Of a stretch of 64,000 nt of DNA, positions 9,464 through 20,435 are shown in pieces. Position numbers and translations under genes: made by a program. Where the stretch lies: positions 133,199-197,198 of the forward strand of contig CACNHX010000003.1 of NCBI GenBank assembly GCA_902620425.1. Reading direction: 5' to 3'. Source of the stretch: an uncultured Alphaproteobacteria bacterium. Lineage in GTDB: Bacteria; Pseudomonadota; Alphaproteobacteria; HIMB59; GCA-002718135. The notes beneath the pieces are model-generated. The model was given only the letters and a program-made list of their open reading frames with translations, searched no databases and was not told where the DNA came from. Every line of letters starts with the position of its first letter. The stretch's first letter is position 1.

Positions 9464-10465
9464 ATGAATAACATGCAAGGCAAGTTTCCAAGTACAAGAC
9501 TTAGACGTAATAGAATGAAAGAATATTCTCGTCGTTTAGTTGCTGAAAATACACTTAGTGTTAATGATTTAATCTTGCCTCTATTTGTATGCGAGGGAAA
9601 CAAGGTTGATGATCCTATTAATTCGATGCCTGGTGTAAGCAGATACTCTATTGATAAACTTTTAAGTGAAGTAGAAAAAGCTGTTAAATTTAATATTCCT
9701 GCTATTGCAATTTTTCCGCAAATTGAAAGTGGCCTTAAAAATTCTGAGGGAAGTTTAGCTGTAGATGAAAACAATTTGGTATGCAGATCAATTAAAAGTA
9801 TCAAAAAAGATTTTCCAAATATTGGTATTGTATGTGATGTTGCGTTAGATCCTTTTACGGATCATGGGCATGATGGTTTAGTTATAAATAATAAAATAGA
9901 TAATGATAAAACTTTGGAGGTTTTGGAACAACAGGCTCTAGTCCAAGCGAATGCTGGTTGTGATGTAATCGCCCCATCAGATATGATGGACGGTAGGGTT
10001 GGAAGAATAAGAAGTGCGTTAGATTCAAATAATTTAACTGATACCCTAATACTTTCTTATGCCGCAAAATACGCTTCAGGTTTTTATGGACCTTTTAGAG
10101 ATGCTATAGGTTCTGGTTCTAGTTTGGGTAAAGATGGTAAATTAACTTATCAAATGGATCCATCAAACAGTGAGGAAGCGATTAGAGAAGTTGGATTAGA
10201 TATAAGTGAAGGTGCAGATATGGTAATGGTTAAGCCTGGTATGCCCTATCTTGATATTATTTCTAGAATAAAATCAGAATTTAAAGTTCCAACTTTTGCC
10301 TATCAAGTATCTGGTGAATATTCGATGATAAAAGAATCAATTAATAAAGGTTGGCTCAATGAAAAAGTTATAATGGAATCTCTTTTATCTTTTAAAAGAG
10401 CTGGGGCAAATGGTATACTAACTTACTTTGCATTAGAAGCTGCTGAAAAATTAAAAAATGAATAA
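9464..10465 (+). CDS. hemB: porphobilinogen synthase (delta-aminolevulinate dehydratase)
   Basis: Condenses two 5-aminolevulinate molecules to porphobilinogen in heme synthesis. The 333-residue TIM barrel has LPLFVCEG near residue 38, [12 protein letters not shown] near 170 with one active-site region, and [12 protein letters not shown] near 254 with the Schiff-base Lys. The metal region reads [14 protein letters not shown], with Asp instead of the Cys cluster of zinc-type enzymes, so this is the magnesium/potassium-type enzyme usual in Alphaproteobacteria. It lies between thrS and hisI and overlaps hisI by eight bases. A heme-dependent katG lies 1.5 kb downstream, but no regulatory link is visible. 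Confidence 0.96.
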   Translation: MNNMQGKFPSTRLRRNRMKEYSRRLVAENTLSVNDLILPLFVCEGNKVDDPINSMPGVSRYSIDKLLSEVEKAVKFNIPAIAIFPQIESGLKNSEGSLAVDENNLVCRSIKSIKKDFPNIGIVCDVALDPFTDHGHDGLVINNKIDNDKTLEVLEQQALVQANAGCDVIAPSDMMDGRVGRIRSALDSNNLTDTLILSYAAKYASGFYGPFRDAIGSGSSLGKDGKLTYQMDPSNSEEAIREVGLDISEGADMVMVKPGMPYLDIISRIKSEFKVPTFAYQVSGEYSMIKESINKGWLNEKVIMESLLSFKRAGANGILTYFALEAAEKLKNE

Positions 10466-10931
10466 CATTCAATTTGAAAAAAGGAAATCTATAGAACAAG
10501 TTGAGGAGTCAAATGAGCTTGCTCCAAAATTTGACTCAAATGGGCTGATACCAGTTGTAACAACAGATTTTTCATCTGGTGAACTACTTATGCAAGGTTA
10601 TATGAATGAAGAAGCTTTTAAAAAAACTATAAGTTTGGGCGAAGCTGTTTATTTTTCTAGAAGTAGAAATACCCTTTGGCATAAGGGCAAAACAAGCGGA
10701 TTAACACAGAAGATAAAAGAAATAAGAATTGATGATGATCAAGATTGTGTTTGGTTAAGGGTTGATGTCAAAGGTGGTGCTAGCTGTCATGTAGGATATA
10801 GATCATGTTTTTATAGAAGTATTCCATTGGATAATTCTAGCTCTAAAGTTGTTCTTAAATTTGAAGAGAAAGAAAAAGTTTTTGATCCTGAAGAAGTATA
10901 TAAAGGTGCCCCAAATCCTACTAAACTATAA
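10458..10931 (+). CDS. hisI: phosphoribosyl-AMP cyclohydrolase
   Basis: Opens the adenine ring of phosphoribosyl-AMP, the third step of histidine synthesis. The 157-residue protein has [10 protein letters not shown] near residue 45, [17 protein letters not shown] near 67, the metal-binding DDDQD near 94 and the zinc motif [13 protein letters not shown] near 108. A tail of about 35 residues follows the domain. It is separate from the main his operon at 34680-38213, as in many Alphaproteobacteria, and is not fused to HisE, which is its own gene at 34680. The ATG lies within the end of hemB, and its stop shares a base with the ribA start. Confidence 0.96.
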   Translation: MNNIQFEKRKSIEQVEESNELAPKFDSNGLIPVVTTDFSSGELLMQGYMNEEAFKKTISLGEAVYFSRSRNTLWHKGKTSGLTQKIKEIRIDDDQDCVWLRVDVKGGASCHVGYRSCFYRSIPLDNSSSKVVLKFEEKEKVFDPEEVYKGAPNPTKL

Positions 10932-11521
10932 TGTCAGACAAATTAAAGTTTATTGAGACTAGTAAACTTCCAACAGATATTGGTGAGTTCACTGTGCATG
11001 CCTTTACAGATGAAAATGAATCTAAAGATCATTTAGCAATATGTATGGGTGACTTGCTTACCGATGAGCCAGTTTTATCAAGAATTCATTCGCAATGTAT
11101 TACAGGGGAATCTTTTTTTAGTATGAGATGTGATTGTAGATTCCAACTAACTGAATCATTAAAACAAATTGCTCAAAATGGAAGAGGGGTTATTTTTTAT
11201 CTTCAACAAGAAGGAAGAGGTATTGGTCTTTCAAACAAAATTAAAGCATATAGTTTACAGGATAAGGGACTAGATACCGTTGAAGCTAATCATCAATTGG
11301 GTTTCAAAGATGATGAGAGAACATATGAAAATATTGCTGGAATGGTAAAATATTTAGCAATCAAAAAATTAGATTTGATGACTAATAATCCAAAAAAAAT
11401 AAAAGCGCTTGAAGATATGGGTATCAAAGTAAATCAAAGAATTCCTATCTTCTCAGACACCAATAAGTATAATGAAAAATATATCTCAACTAAGAAAAGC
11501 AAACTTGGTCATTTAATCTAA
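10931..11521 (+). CDS. ribA: GTP cyclohydrolase II
   Basis: Converts GTP to the first riboflavin-pathway intermediate. In 196 residues: RIHSQCITGESFFSMRCDCRFQL (about residues 49-71) carries the three zinc Cys of the family; YLQQEGRGIGLSNK near 95 is the GTP-binding and catalytic segment; LMTNNPKKI near 150 is the C-terminal signature. It is a stand-alone cyclohydrolase II, not fused to the dihydroxybutanone-phosphate synthase RibB. ATG start shares one base with the hisI stop (TAATG), and the cupin gene starts directly after its stop. Confidence 0.96.
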   Translation: MSDKLKFIETSKLPTDIGEFTVHAFTDENESKDHLAICMGDLLTDEPVLSRIHSQCITGESFFSMRCDCRFQLTESLKQIAQNGRGVIFYLQQEGRGIGLSNKIKAYSLQDKGLDTVEANHQLGFKDDERTYENIAGMVKYLAIKKLDLMTNNPKKIKALEDMGIKVNQRIPIFSDTNKYNEKYISTKKSKLGHLI

Positions 11522-11926
11522 GTGGAAGCAGATAATTTAATAAAAAAACTCAATATGATAAGTCATCCTGAAGGAGGACATTATGTTGAAAATTTTAAGA
11601 ACGAAAATGTTAGTCAAATTTATTACTTATTAAAGAGGAACGAAAAATCACATTGGCATCGATTAACTAAAAATGAAATATTACATTTTTATTCTGGAGA
11701 TCCTCTAGAAGTTTTCACATCAAATGACGGAGTTAATTATGAAGTTTTTTCTTTAGGGTCAGATCATAATTATATTTACACCATAACAGCGAACACATGG
11801 TTTGCTATGAGATCTTCTGGTGCTTTCAGTTTAATTGGATGCACTGTCGCACCTGCTTTTGATTTTGATGATTTTGAACTTGCACCTGCGACGTGGCGAC
11901 CTGAAAATTTCAAAATTGAGTTATAG
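11522..11926 (+). CDS. cupin_5 (DUF985) family protein
   Basis: A 134-residue cupin. The family motifs are clear: MISHPEGGHYVENF near residue 12, IYYLLKRNEKSHWHRL near 31 and ILHFYSGDPLEV near 53, then a C-terminal GCTVAPAFDFDDFELA. His residues in HWHR and HPEGG are the usual cupin metal ligands. The start is GTG immediately after the ribA stop, so it ends the cysS-to-ribA run. DUF985 proteins have been linked to sugar or nucleotide-sugar chemistry, but no substrate can be assigned here. Confidence 0.82.
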   Translation: MEADNLIKKLNMISHPEGGHYVENFKNENVSQIYYLLKRNEKSHWHRLTKNEILHFYSGDPLEVFTSNDGVNYEVFSLGSDHNYIYTITANTWFAMRSSGAFSLIGCTVAPAFDFDDFELAPATWRPENFKIEL

Positions 11927-11986
11927 TTTTCACTTTTCTTTAATTTAAATTCTTTATATATTAGTATTAAATAACGGAGGTTCTAA

Positions 11987-14122
<2,136 letters not shown>

Positions 14123-14141
14123 AAATAATTTAAATTAATTT

Positions 14142-14171
14142 AAAAGTGGAACTCTAAGTTCCACTTTTTTT
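14142..14171. terminator. bidirectional intrinsic terminator between katG and the SnoaL-like gene
   Basis: A perfect 12-base-pair stem, AAAAGTGGAACT and AGTTCCACTTTT, with the three-base loop CTA, followed by T residues on the plus strand and by T residues on the minus strand as well (AAAA on the left arm). It lies 19 bases after the katG stop and touches the stop codon of the convergent gene, so it probably ends both transcripts. Confidence 0.88.
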
Positions 14172-14490
14172 ATTTTGGCATATTGGTTGCCCCAGTTTCT
14201 AATGAAATTATTTTGCCATCTTTATATTTGTATACCGCCATCACAGCTTGTGTGTTGCCATCTTTAAAAGTAACAAAAGAGTGATGTATCCCAATCTCGT
14301 CATTTTCGTATACAATTCTAGACTTATCATCATTAATATCGTCACTCATAGCCCAGCCAATAACGTCAGACTTTGATAAAACATTACCACTAGAATGCAT
14401 TGTAAATTTGAAATCATCATGAATAATTTCGTTCATTCCTGCTTCATCTTTTTCATTAAAAACCTTCATGTATTTTTCTAGTATTGACAT
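14170..14490 (-). CDS. SnoaL/NTF2-like small protein
   Basis: A roughly 106-residue protein with the pattern of the NTF2-like superfamily: an N-terminal helix (SILEKYMKVFNEKD), DDFKFTMH near residue 25, and a sheet region ending AVYKYKDGKIISLE. The ATG at 14490 is chosen because AGGAGA lies just before it; the earlier TTG at 14505 would place the ribosome site inside the gene. NTF2-like proteins are enzymes or binding proteins of many kinds, so no function is assigned. It follows the nucleoside-type permease genes on the same strand, 54 bases after the last one. Confidence 0.65.
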   Translation of the reverse strand: MSILEKYMKVFNEKDEAGMNEIIHDDFKFTMHSSGNVLSKSDVIGWAMSDDINDDKSRIVYENDEIGIHHSFVTFKDGNTQAVMAVYKYKDGKIISLETGATNMPK

Positions 14491-14544
14491 ATTTTCTCCT
14501 AGCAAAAATAGAGTATATAGGAATTTTTTTAAATAAGTATTTAA

Positions 14545-15516
14545 TTATCTTTCTTTAATGTAAGGTTGTCCAATAGCGTTAGGAGCTATCGCTTTACCAA
14601 CAAAGCCCGCAAGCAAAACAACTGTTAGTACATATGGTATTGCCTGAATTAACTGTACTGGTATTTCACCTATTGCAGGTAATTCTACCCCCTGCAATCT
14701 AATTTGAAGAGCATCAGTAAATCCAAATAGTAAACAAGCAAATAGTGCAGTTTTAGGATGCCACTTTCCAAAGATCATTGCTGCTAAAGCTAAGTATCCT
14801 CTTCCCGCTGACATTTCTCTAAAGAAATTTGCATTAACTGCTGTTGATAGGTGTGCTCCTGCAAAAGCAATTAAAACACCATTGATTGCTAGTGCTTTAT
14901 ATCTCATGGCAAAAACGTTAATACCGGCTGTATCAACAGCACTTGGGTTTTCTCCTACTGCTCTTAGTCTTAGTCCAAAACTAGTTTTAAAAACAACCCA
15001 AAAGACTAATGGGACTGAAAGATAAGCTAGATAAACAAAAATATAATGTCCACTTAATATATCACTATAAATTGTTCCTACTATTGGTATATCTCTTAAA
15101 CTTTCAGCAAAAGGAAGGTTAACTTCTAAAAAACGCTGATCTTCATTAAGTGTTGGCGTTAGACCTGCTTGTCCAAACCAAGCTGCTGCTAATGCTGTGG
15201 TTAAACCAATTATTAAAATATTGATTGCAACACAAGATACAACTTGATCACCTTTATATGTAACAGATGCAAAGCCATGTAACATAGATAAACTTACACA
15301 TGCGATAATTGCTAGTAATAAACCTAGCCAAGGATTACCTAAAAAATAAGAACCTACTGCTGCAACAAAAGCAGCCATAAGCATTTTTCCCTCTAAACTA
15401 AAATCAATAACCCCTGATCGTTCTGCAAATATTCCAGCCATCGCTGCGAAAACTAAAGGTGTTGAAATTCTTAAAGTAGAATTAATCAATGAAGCAATAT
15501 CAGATAAAAATTCCAT
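14545..15516 (-). CDS. ABC transporter permease, BMP/nucleoside type (second subunit)
   Basis: A 323-residue inner-membrane protein with about eight to ten hydrophobic segments. RSGVIDFSLEGKMLMAA near residue 32 and the later GENPSAVDTAGINV segment near 189 are hallmarks of the permease family of BMP-dependent importers (B. subtilis NupQ/YufQ type, related to branched-chain amino acid and sugar permeases). It partners the permease upstream, with which it shares a base at 15516. Together with the double ATPase and the BMP protein it forms a complete importer, probably for nucleosides. Confidence 0.9.
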   Translation of the reverse strand: MEFLSDIASLINSTLRISTPLVFAAMAGIFAERSGVIDFSLEGKMLMAAFVAAVGSYFLGNPWLGLLLAIIACVSLSMLHGFASVTYKGDQVVSCVAINILIIGLTTALAAAWFGQAGLTPTLNEDQRFLEVNLPFAESLRDIPIVGTIYSDILSGHYIFVYLAYLSVPLVFWVVFKTSFGLRLRAVGENPSAVDTAGINVFAMRYKALAINGVLIAFAGAHLSTAVNANFFREMSAGRGYLALAAMIFGKWHPKTALFACLLFGFTDALQIRLQGVELPAIGEIPVQLIQAIPYVLTVVLLAGFVGKAIAPNAIGQPYIKER

Positions 15517-16631
15517 TACGCACTTGCCTTCATGTTTAGTCTATTGACAAAAAAGCTTTCAATTTGTGGTCTAAATAAATTTTCTAAAGCTCCACTGAAT
15601 AAAATAATTACTCCCTGAACAGCAACAAACATATATCTAGTTATGTTTGGCATATCAAAAGTAACTTCAGACCCTCCCTGGTATAAAATACCAAATAAAA
15701 ATGCAGCTGGGAAAATTCCTATTGGATGATTTCTTCCCATTAATGCAACTGCAATTCCAGTGAAGCCATAACCAGCAGGAAATCCTGCTACTATTTTATG
15801 GTGAACTCCTAATATTTCATTAACACCTAGTAATCCCGCCAAGCCTCCTGAAATACACATCGCTATGATTATATTTTTATATGGTGAAATGCCTGCATAA
15901 ATTGCTGCTTGTGTATTGTGCCCCACAGCCCTCATTTCATAACCCCATCTTGTTTTCCAAACTAAAAACCATACAAAAACTGAAGCCAAAATTGCTAGTA
16001 AAAAAGAAATATTTAATGGAGAGTATCTTATTTTAACTCCAAACAGACCAGCAAAATCTTTAAAACTTGGAAACCATTGTTCTTTTGGTAAAGCAACAGT
16101 ATGTGGTCCCATTTGTGCCGTGTCTCTTATTACATCAACTAATAAGAATACCATTAATGATGCTGCTATAAAATTAAACATAATGGTGGTAATTACTACG
16201 TGACTACCTCTGGTTGCCTGAAGGTATGCAGGTATAAATGCCCAAGCTGCACCAAAAACAACAGCGCCGGCAATAGATAATAACCACACTATTGGCACAG
16301 GTAAAAAACTAAAATTTATCGCAACTAAGAAAACGCCAAGTCCACCAATATAGGCTTGGCCTTCTCCACCTATATTGAAAAGCCTACAATGAAACGCAAC
16401 AGCAAATGCCAAGCCAGTAAATACAAAATTTGTAGTGTAGTAAAGTGTATACGCAAAACCTTCAATATAACCAAAAGAACCATAAATGATTAATCTTACT
16501 GCCTCATAAGGATTTTCTCCTGCAATGAATATAAACAGGCCCGAAACAAGTAATGCTAAAGTTAAATTTACAAGTGGAACAATAAGATTTGAAACCCACC
16601 AAGGTACTTTGGATTTATCTACTGGCGCCAT
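15516..16631 (-). CDS. ABC transporter permease, BMP/nucleoside type (first subunit)
   Basis: A 371-residue multi-pass membrane protein. FNIGGEGQAYIGGLG near residue 85, RGSHVVITTIMFNFIA near 141 and RAVGHNTQAAIYAGI near 234 are conserved in the NupP/YufP-type permeases of BMP-family importers. It directly abuts the ATPase gene at 16631 and the second permease at 15516, each with a one-base overlap, so the three are co-translated. The N-terminus, PWWVSNLIVPLVNLTLALLV, enters the membrane at once without a cleavable signal. Confidence 0.9.
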   Translation of the reverse strand: MAPVDKSKVPWWVSNLIVPLVNLTLALLVSGLFIFIAGENPYEAVRLIIYGSFGYIEGFAYTLYYTTNFVFTGLAFAVAFHCRLFNIGGEGQAYIGGLGVFLVAINFSFLPVPIVWLLSIAGAVVFGAAWAFIPAYLQATRGSHVVITTIMFNFIAASLMVFLLVDVIRDTAQMGPHTVALPKEQWFPSFKDFAGLFGVKIRYSPLNISFLLAILASVFVWFLVWKTRWGYEMRAVGHNTQAAIYAGISPYKNIIIAMCISGGLAGLLGVNEILGVHHKIVAGFPAGYGFTGIAVALMGRNHPIGIFPAAFLFGILYQGGSEVTFDMPNITRYMFVAVQGVIILFSGALENLFRPQIESFFVNRLNMKASA

Positions 16632-18151
16632 TACACTACTCCTGCCATCAACAAACCTAACTCACGGTCAGTTACATTTATATTATCTTTTTCACCTACA
16701 ATCTTTCCATCAAACATTACAACAATTCTATCCGACAATGAAAGCACTTCATCTAATTCAACAGATACCAAAAGTATTGCTGCCCCTCTGTCTCTCATGT
16801 CTATCAATCTTTGATGAATAAATTCAATTGCACCAATGTCTACACCTCTCGTTGGTTGACCAACTAATAATACTTTTGGATTTTCATTTAGTTCTCTACT
16901 TAAAATTATCTTTTGTTGATTCCCTCCAGAAAAATTAGATGTAATTAAGTTTGGTGATTGAGGTCTTACATCATACTCTTCCATTATTTTCTTAGAATGA
17001 GAAATTATATCTCTATGATTTAAGACAGATGACTTTGAAAAAGGTTGTTGATCGTGGTAACCAAAAATTAAATTTTCATAGGCTTTAAAATCTGTAACTA
17101 GACCCATCCTCTGTCTATCCTCAGGAACATGAGCTAACCCCTTATCTTTTAACTCTCTTGGGTCCAAGAAATTTTGACTATCCGATACTTTTTTTCCTTC
17201 TAAATATATTTCTCCAGACTCAACCTTTCTTATGCCAGAGAGTGCCTCTAATAATTCTGTTTGTCCATTTCCAGTTACACCAGCTAAGCCTAATATTTCT
17301 CCTGAACGAATTTCTAAATCAACATTCTTTACTCTTGTTACGTCAAGATCATCTTTAACTGTGAGATTCTTAACCTTAAATGAAACTTCTCCTGCTTTTA
17401 CTTCAGATTTATCGAGTCTTAGTAATACACTTCTTCCAACCATCATCTCAGCCAATTGTTCTTTATTTGTGTTTTCTGTTTTGGTATGACCTACCATTTC
17501 ACCCTGACGCATCACAGAAACTTCACTTGTTAAATCCATTATTTCAATTAATTTGTGTGTAATCAGAACTATTGTTTTGCCTTCTTCTTTCAAGGATCGT
17601 AATATTTTAAAAAGCTCATCAACTTCTTGAGGTGTTAAAACACCTGTTGGTTCATCAAGTATAAGAATTTCTGCACCCCTATAAAGTGACTTTAAAATTT
17701 CAACTCTTTGACGGAAACCAACTGATAAATCAGAAATAGTAGAGTTAAGATCAATGTTTAATTTATATGTGTCACATAAATCTTTTAAATCTTTTTTTGC
17801 TTTTTCTAAATTTTTTCCAAATACGAGTTCGCCTTCAAATCCTAGAATAATATTTTCTAAAACTGTAAAATTTTCTACCAACATAAAATGTTGATGCACC
17901 ATACCAATGCCATTGATAATTGAATCTTTTGGTGATCTAAGATTTATTTCTTTACCATTTACTTTTATTGTTCCTGAGTTAGCTTGATAGAGGCCAAAAA
18001 CGATACTCATTAACGTTGACTTACCTGCGCCGTTTTCTCCAATTATTCCGTGGATTGTACCTTTGTTAATTGTAAGATTTATATTCTTGTTGGCATGAAC
18101 GTGGCCAAAAGATTTATTTATATTTGTTAGTTCTAGGATAGGTGAGACCAT
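16631..18151 (-). CDS. ABC transporter ATP-binding protein with two ATPase domains, nucleoside type
   Basis: A 506-residue protein with two fused ABC ATPase domains. The first has Walker A GENGAGKST near residue 37, signature DLSVGFRQRVEI near 142 and Walker B ILILDEPTG near 160. The second has the weaker P-loop GVTGNGQTE near 293, signature NFSGGNQQK near 408 and VLLVGQPTRG near 430, where Gln replaces Asp-Glu, as usual for these ribose/nucleoside-type fused ATPases. It energises the two permeases that follow. ATG at 18151, 47 bases after the BMP gene. Confidence 0.93.
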   Translation of the reverse strand: MVSPILELTNINKSFGHVHANKNINLTINKGTIHGIIGENGAGKSTLMSIVFGLYQANSGTIKVNGKEINLRSPKDSIINGIGMVHQHFMLVENFTVLENIILGFEGELVFGKNLEKAKKDLKDLCDTYKLNIDLNSTISDLSVGFRQRVEILKSLYRGAEILILDEPTGVLTPQEVDELFKILRSLKEEGKTIVLITHKLIEIMDLTSEVSVMRQGEMVGHTKTENTNKEQLAEMMVGRSVLLRLDKSEVKAGEVSFKVKNLTVKDDLDVTRVKNVDLEIRSGEILGLAGVTGNGQTELLEALSGIRKVESGEIYLEGKKVSDSQNFLDPRELKDKGLAHVPEDRQRMGLVTDFKAYENLIFGYHDQQPFSKSSVLNHRDIISHSKKIMEEYDVRPQSPNLITSNFSGGNQQKIILSRELNENPKVLLVGQPTRGVDIGAIEFIHQRLIDMRDRGAAILLVSVELDEVLSLSDRIVVMFDGKIVGEKDNINVTDRELGLLMAGVV

Positions 18152-18198
18152 AAAATTGTTTAGATCTTAGGTCTCACCTGATATTTAAAATAATTCTA

Positions 18199-19176
18199 TT
18201 ACTCTTGTGACCAGTCAGCTACTTCCATAGAGCCGCTCACAATTTCTGCTGCTGCTGCTTCTACAGCTGATGCCATTTCAGAAGTTACCATTCCGTCTTC
18301 AGTAGCATAACCGACCATACCTTCTGCTAAACCAAGAATGTGAATTCCTGACTCGAAAGAACCAGCTTCTGTCTTTTGCGCTTGCTCAAAAATTGTTAAG
18401 TCCAAACGCTTTAGCATAGAAGTAAGCATATTACCTGGGTGCATCCAGTTTTGGTTTGTGTCAACACCGATACCCATAATGCCTGCATCAGCTGCTGCTT
18501 GAAGAACACCAATACCTGTTCCACCTGCTGCTTGATAAACAACATCTGCACCACCATCAATTTGTGCTTTTGTTAACTCAGCACCTTTAGTTGGGTTGTT
18601 CCATGCTTCTGGTGTTGTTCCAGTCATATTAGCTAAAACTGTAATGTTAGGATTAACATATTGAGCACCTTGCTCATAGCCTCCTTGGAACTTTCTAATT
18701 AAAGGAATATCCATTCCTCCAACAAATCCAATTGTTCCACTTTCAGACGCCATAGCCGCAATCATACCAACTAGGAATGAGCCTTCGTGTTCCTTGTAAC
18801 AAGCTTGATAAATGTTACTAGCTGGATCATCTACCCAACAAACATCAACTGCAACAAAGTTTGTATCCGGATAATCTGGAGCAACTGCTGCAACTGCATC
18901 TGCTTGAGCAAAACCCATTGCTACGATTAGAGATGCGCCTCTATCTGCGATCTTTCGCATACCTTGTTCAATTTGAGTGTTATTTGAAGCTTCAAATTCA
19001 ACCATGTCCCAACCAAGTTCATTTTGAACTCTTAATGCGCTTTCGTAAGCTAGCTCGTTAAATGATTTATCGAACTTTCCTCCAGAGTCATATACAACTC
19101 CAATTTTATTTGCAAACGCACTTGAAGAGAAGACAAGAGCGAAAGAAACTGTAAAAATACTTAAAATTTTCTTCAT
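18199..19176 (-). CDS. BMP family periplasmic substrate-binding protein
   Basis: A 325-residue solute-binding protein with a signal peptide (KKILSIFTVSFALVFSSSAFA, cleavage likely before NKIGVVYD). The mature part has the BMP fold: DKSFNELAYE near residue 37, GMRKIADRGASLIVAMGF near 71, GFVGGMDIPLIRKFQGGYEQGA near 150, and GIGVDTNQNW near 235. There is no lipobox Cys, so it is a free periplasmic protein rather than a lipoprotein as in Gram-positives. Family members bind purine nucleosides or related solutes. It heads the transporter operon, with a strong ribosome site (AAGGGGGA) and a TATAAT box (19201-19206), and the base composition is richer in GC than its neighbours, as in highly expressed genes. 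Confidence 0.92.
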   Translation of the reverse strand: MKKILSIFTVSFALVFSSSAFANKIGVVYDSGGKFDKSFNELAYESALRVQNELGWDMVEFEASNNTQIEQGMRKIADRGASLIVAMGFAQADAVAAVAPDYPDTNFVAVDVCWVDDPASNIYQACYKEHEGSFLVGMIAAMASESGTIGFVGGMDIPLIRKFQGGYEQGAQYVNPNITVLANMTGTTPEAWNNPTKGAELTKAQIDGGADVVYQAAGGTGIGVLQAAADAGIMGIGVDTNQNWMHPGNMLTSMLKRLDLTIFEQAQKTEAGSFESGIHILGLAEGMVGYATEDGMVTSEMASAVEAAAAEIVSGSMEVADWSQE

Positions 19177-19200
19177 ACTAAAAATCCCCCTTAAATATGA

Positions 19201-19206
19201 ATTATA
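19201..19206 (-). promoter_or_regulatory. probable -10 box of the BMP transporter operon
   Basis: On the minus strand the sequence is a perfect TATAAT, 25 bases before the BMP start codon, followed by a strong ribosome site. No convincing -35 hexamer is seen 16 to 18 bases upstream, so the assignment is tentative. It would give the transporter its own promoter downstream of upp. Confidence 0.4.
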
Positions 19207-19293
19207 GATATCCCACTGATAACATTTTCTTGATAAAAAAATGCATTAAAAAATGAGATAATGGATAAATAATAGGATTTTTTATGGATAACT

Positions 19294-19914
19294 TCAAGTA
19301 CCCATATACCTATCACCTGCGTCACCTAGGCCTGGTACAATGAACTTATTTTTATTCAACTTTGCATCAATATTACATGTAAATATATGAATGCCTTTTT
19401 GCTTTTTTTGGATATTTTTAATACCTTCGGGAGCAGCAAGTAAAGAAACTAAAAATATATCCTTAATATTAACGCCTTTATTTTTTATTAAATTGATTGC
19501 AGCAATTGAAGAATTACCTGTGGCCAACATTGGATCTAGAATTAACACTTTTTTATTTTTAACTCTTGGAAGTTTAAAGAGGTATTCTACAGGTTCATAA
19601 GTTTGTTCGTCGCGGTATAAACCTATGTGGCCTTTTTCAGCTTCCGGTAAAAACTTTGCAAACCCCTCAAGTAACCCTAAACCAGCACGTAAAATTGGGA
19701 CCAAAATGATCGGTTGACCCAAGGCTGTACCACTCATTTTTTTTAGAGGTGTTTCAATTGTTTGTTTTTTAAAGGGAACGTATTGAAGAACATCAGAAGC
19801 AATAAGGTAGCTTATTTCATTCATAGTTTGTCTAAAAACAGTATTTGATGTTTTTTTATTTCGTAAAATTGTTAATTTGTATTGAACGAATGGTGATTTA
19901 ATTACTGTAATCAT
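19294..19914 (-). CDS. upp: uracil phosphoribosyltransferase
   Basis: Joins uracil and PRPP to make UMP. The 206-residue protein has the family length; the PRPP-binding loop reads LDPMLATGNSS near residue 126, and the uracil-binding C-terminus reads VPGLGDAGDRYMGT at the very end. PILRAGLGLL near residue 74 is also typical. It lies on the same strand directly upstream (117 bases) of the BMP-type importer, which suggests that transported nucleosides or bases feed into pyrimidine salvage. ATG start at 19914, 35 bases from the divergent lipoprotein gene. Confidence 0.96.
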   Translation of the reverse strand: MITVIKSPFVQYKLTILRNKKTSNTVFRQTMNEISYLIASDVLQYVPFKKQTIETPLKKMSGTALGQPIILVPILRAGLGLLEGFAKFLPEAEKGHIGLYRDEQTYEPVEYLFKLPRVKNKKVLILDPMLATGNSSIAAINLIKNKGVNIKDIFLVSLLAAPEGIKNIQKKQKGIHIFTCNIDAKLNKNKFIVPGLGDAGDRYMGT

Positions 19915-19949
19915 ATGCGATTACATATATAGAAATCCCACTAAGAGCA

Positions 19950-20435
19950 ATGCGGTTATCAATTTATTTTTTAACATTAGTGTTTTTATCTAGCTGTACG
20001 ACTATTGAAGTTGGAAGAGAAGTTGTTAAAGTTGGGGCGGTTGTAAAAGATAAAGTTGAGGAAACTATTACAAAAAAAGAGCCAGAAATTATTGAAGATA
20101 AAACTATTGTTGAAGAACAACAAATTATCACTGAAGAAAAAGAAGAGGAAAAAACTATAGTTAAGGAGCAGCAAAAAATCGCAAAAATAAATTTCATGGG
20201 AAAACAACTTGCTGAGATTAAACAAAAACTAGGACAGCCTAATTTAGCAAGATCTGATGGCTCCGTGCATATGATGCGATATGATAGTATTTCATGTAGG
20301 TTGTTTATCTTCTTTAATATAAACTCAAATATTAAGAGAGTAGAATATTTTGAATTTCGAGACTCTTTAGGAGAGCTTATAAATACAAAGAACTCGATAG
20401 AAGAATGTTATAAAGAATACGACTTTACTAGCTAA
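19950..20435 (+). CDS. putative lipoprotein with acidic repeat and SmpA/OmlA-like C-terminus
   Basis: A 161-residue protein with a lipoprotein signal peptide: RLSIYFLTLVFLSSC, with Cys at 16 as the lipidation site. A highly charged middle (about residues 45-78) contains an imperfect duplication, KTIVEEQQII and KTIVKEQQKI, 17 residues apart. The C-terminal domain (about 80-155) has FMGKQLAEIKQKLGQPNLARSDG followed by RYDSISCRLFIFF, resembling the SmpA/OmlA-like domain found in many alphaproteobacterial lipoproteins. Function unknown; probably periplasm-facing outer-membrane lipoprotein. Its end overlaps the end of the pyruvate carboxylase gene by eight bases, tail to tail. Confidence 0.6.
   Translation: MRLSIYFLTLVFLSSCTTIEVGREVVKVGAVVKDKVEETITKKEPEIIEDKTIVEEQQIITEEKEEEKTIVKEQQKIAKINFMGKQLAEIKQKLGQPNLARSDGSVHMMRYDSISCRLFIFFNINSNIKRVEYFEFRDSLGELINTKNSIEECYKEYDFTS

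Noticed and set aside
9283-9804. 173-residue open frame on the minus strand across the thrS-hemB junction
   Set aside because: Fully antisense to two certain genes, no motif, no ribosome site.
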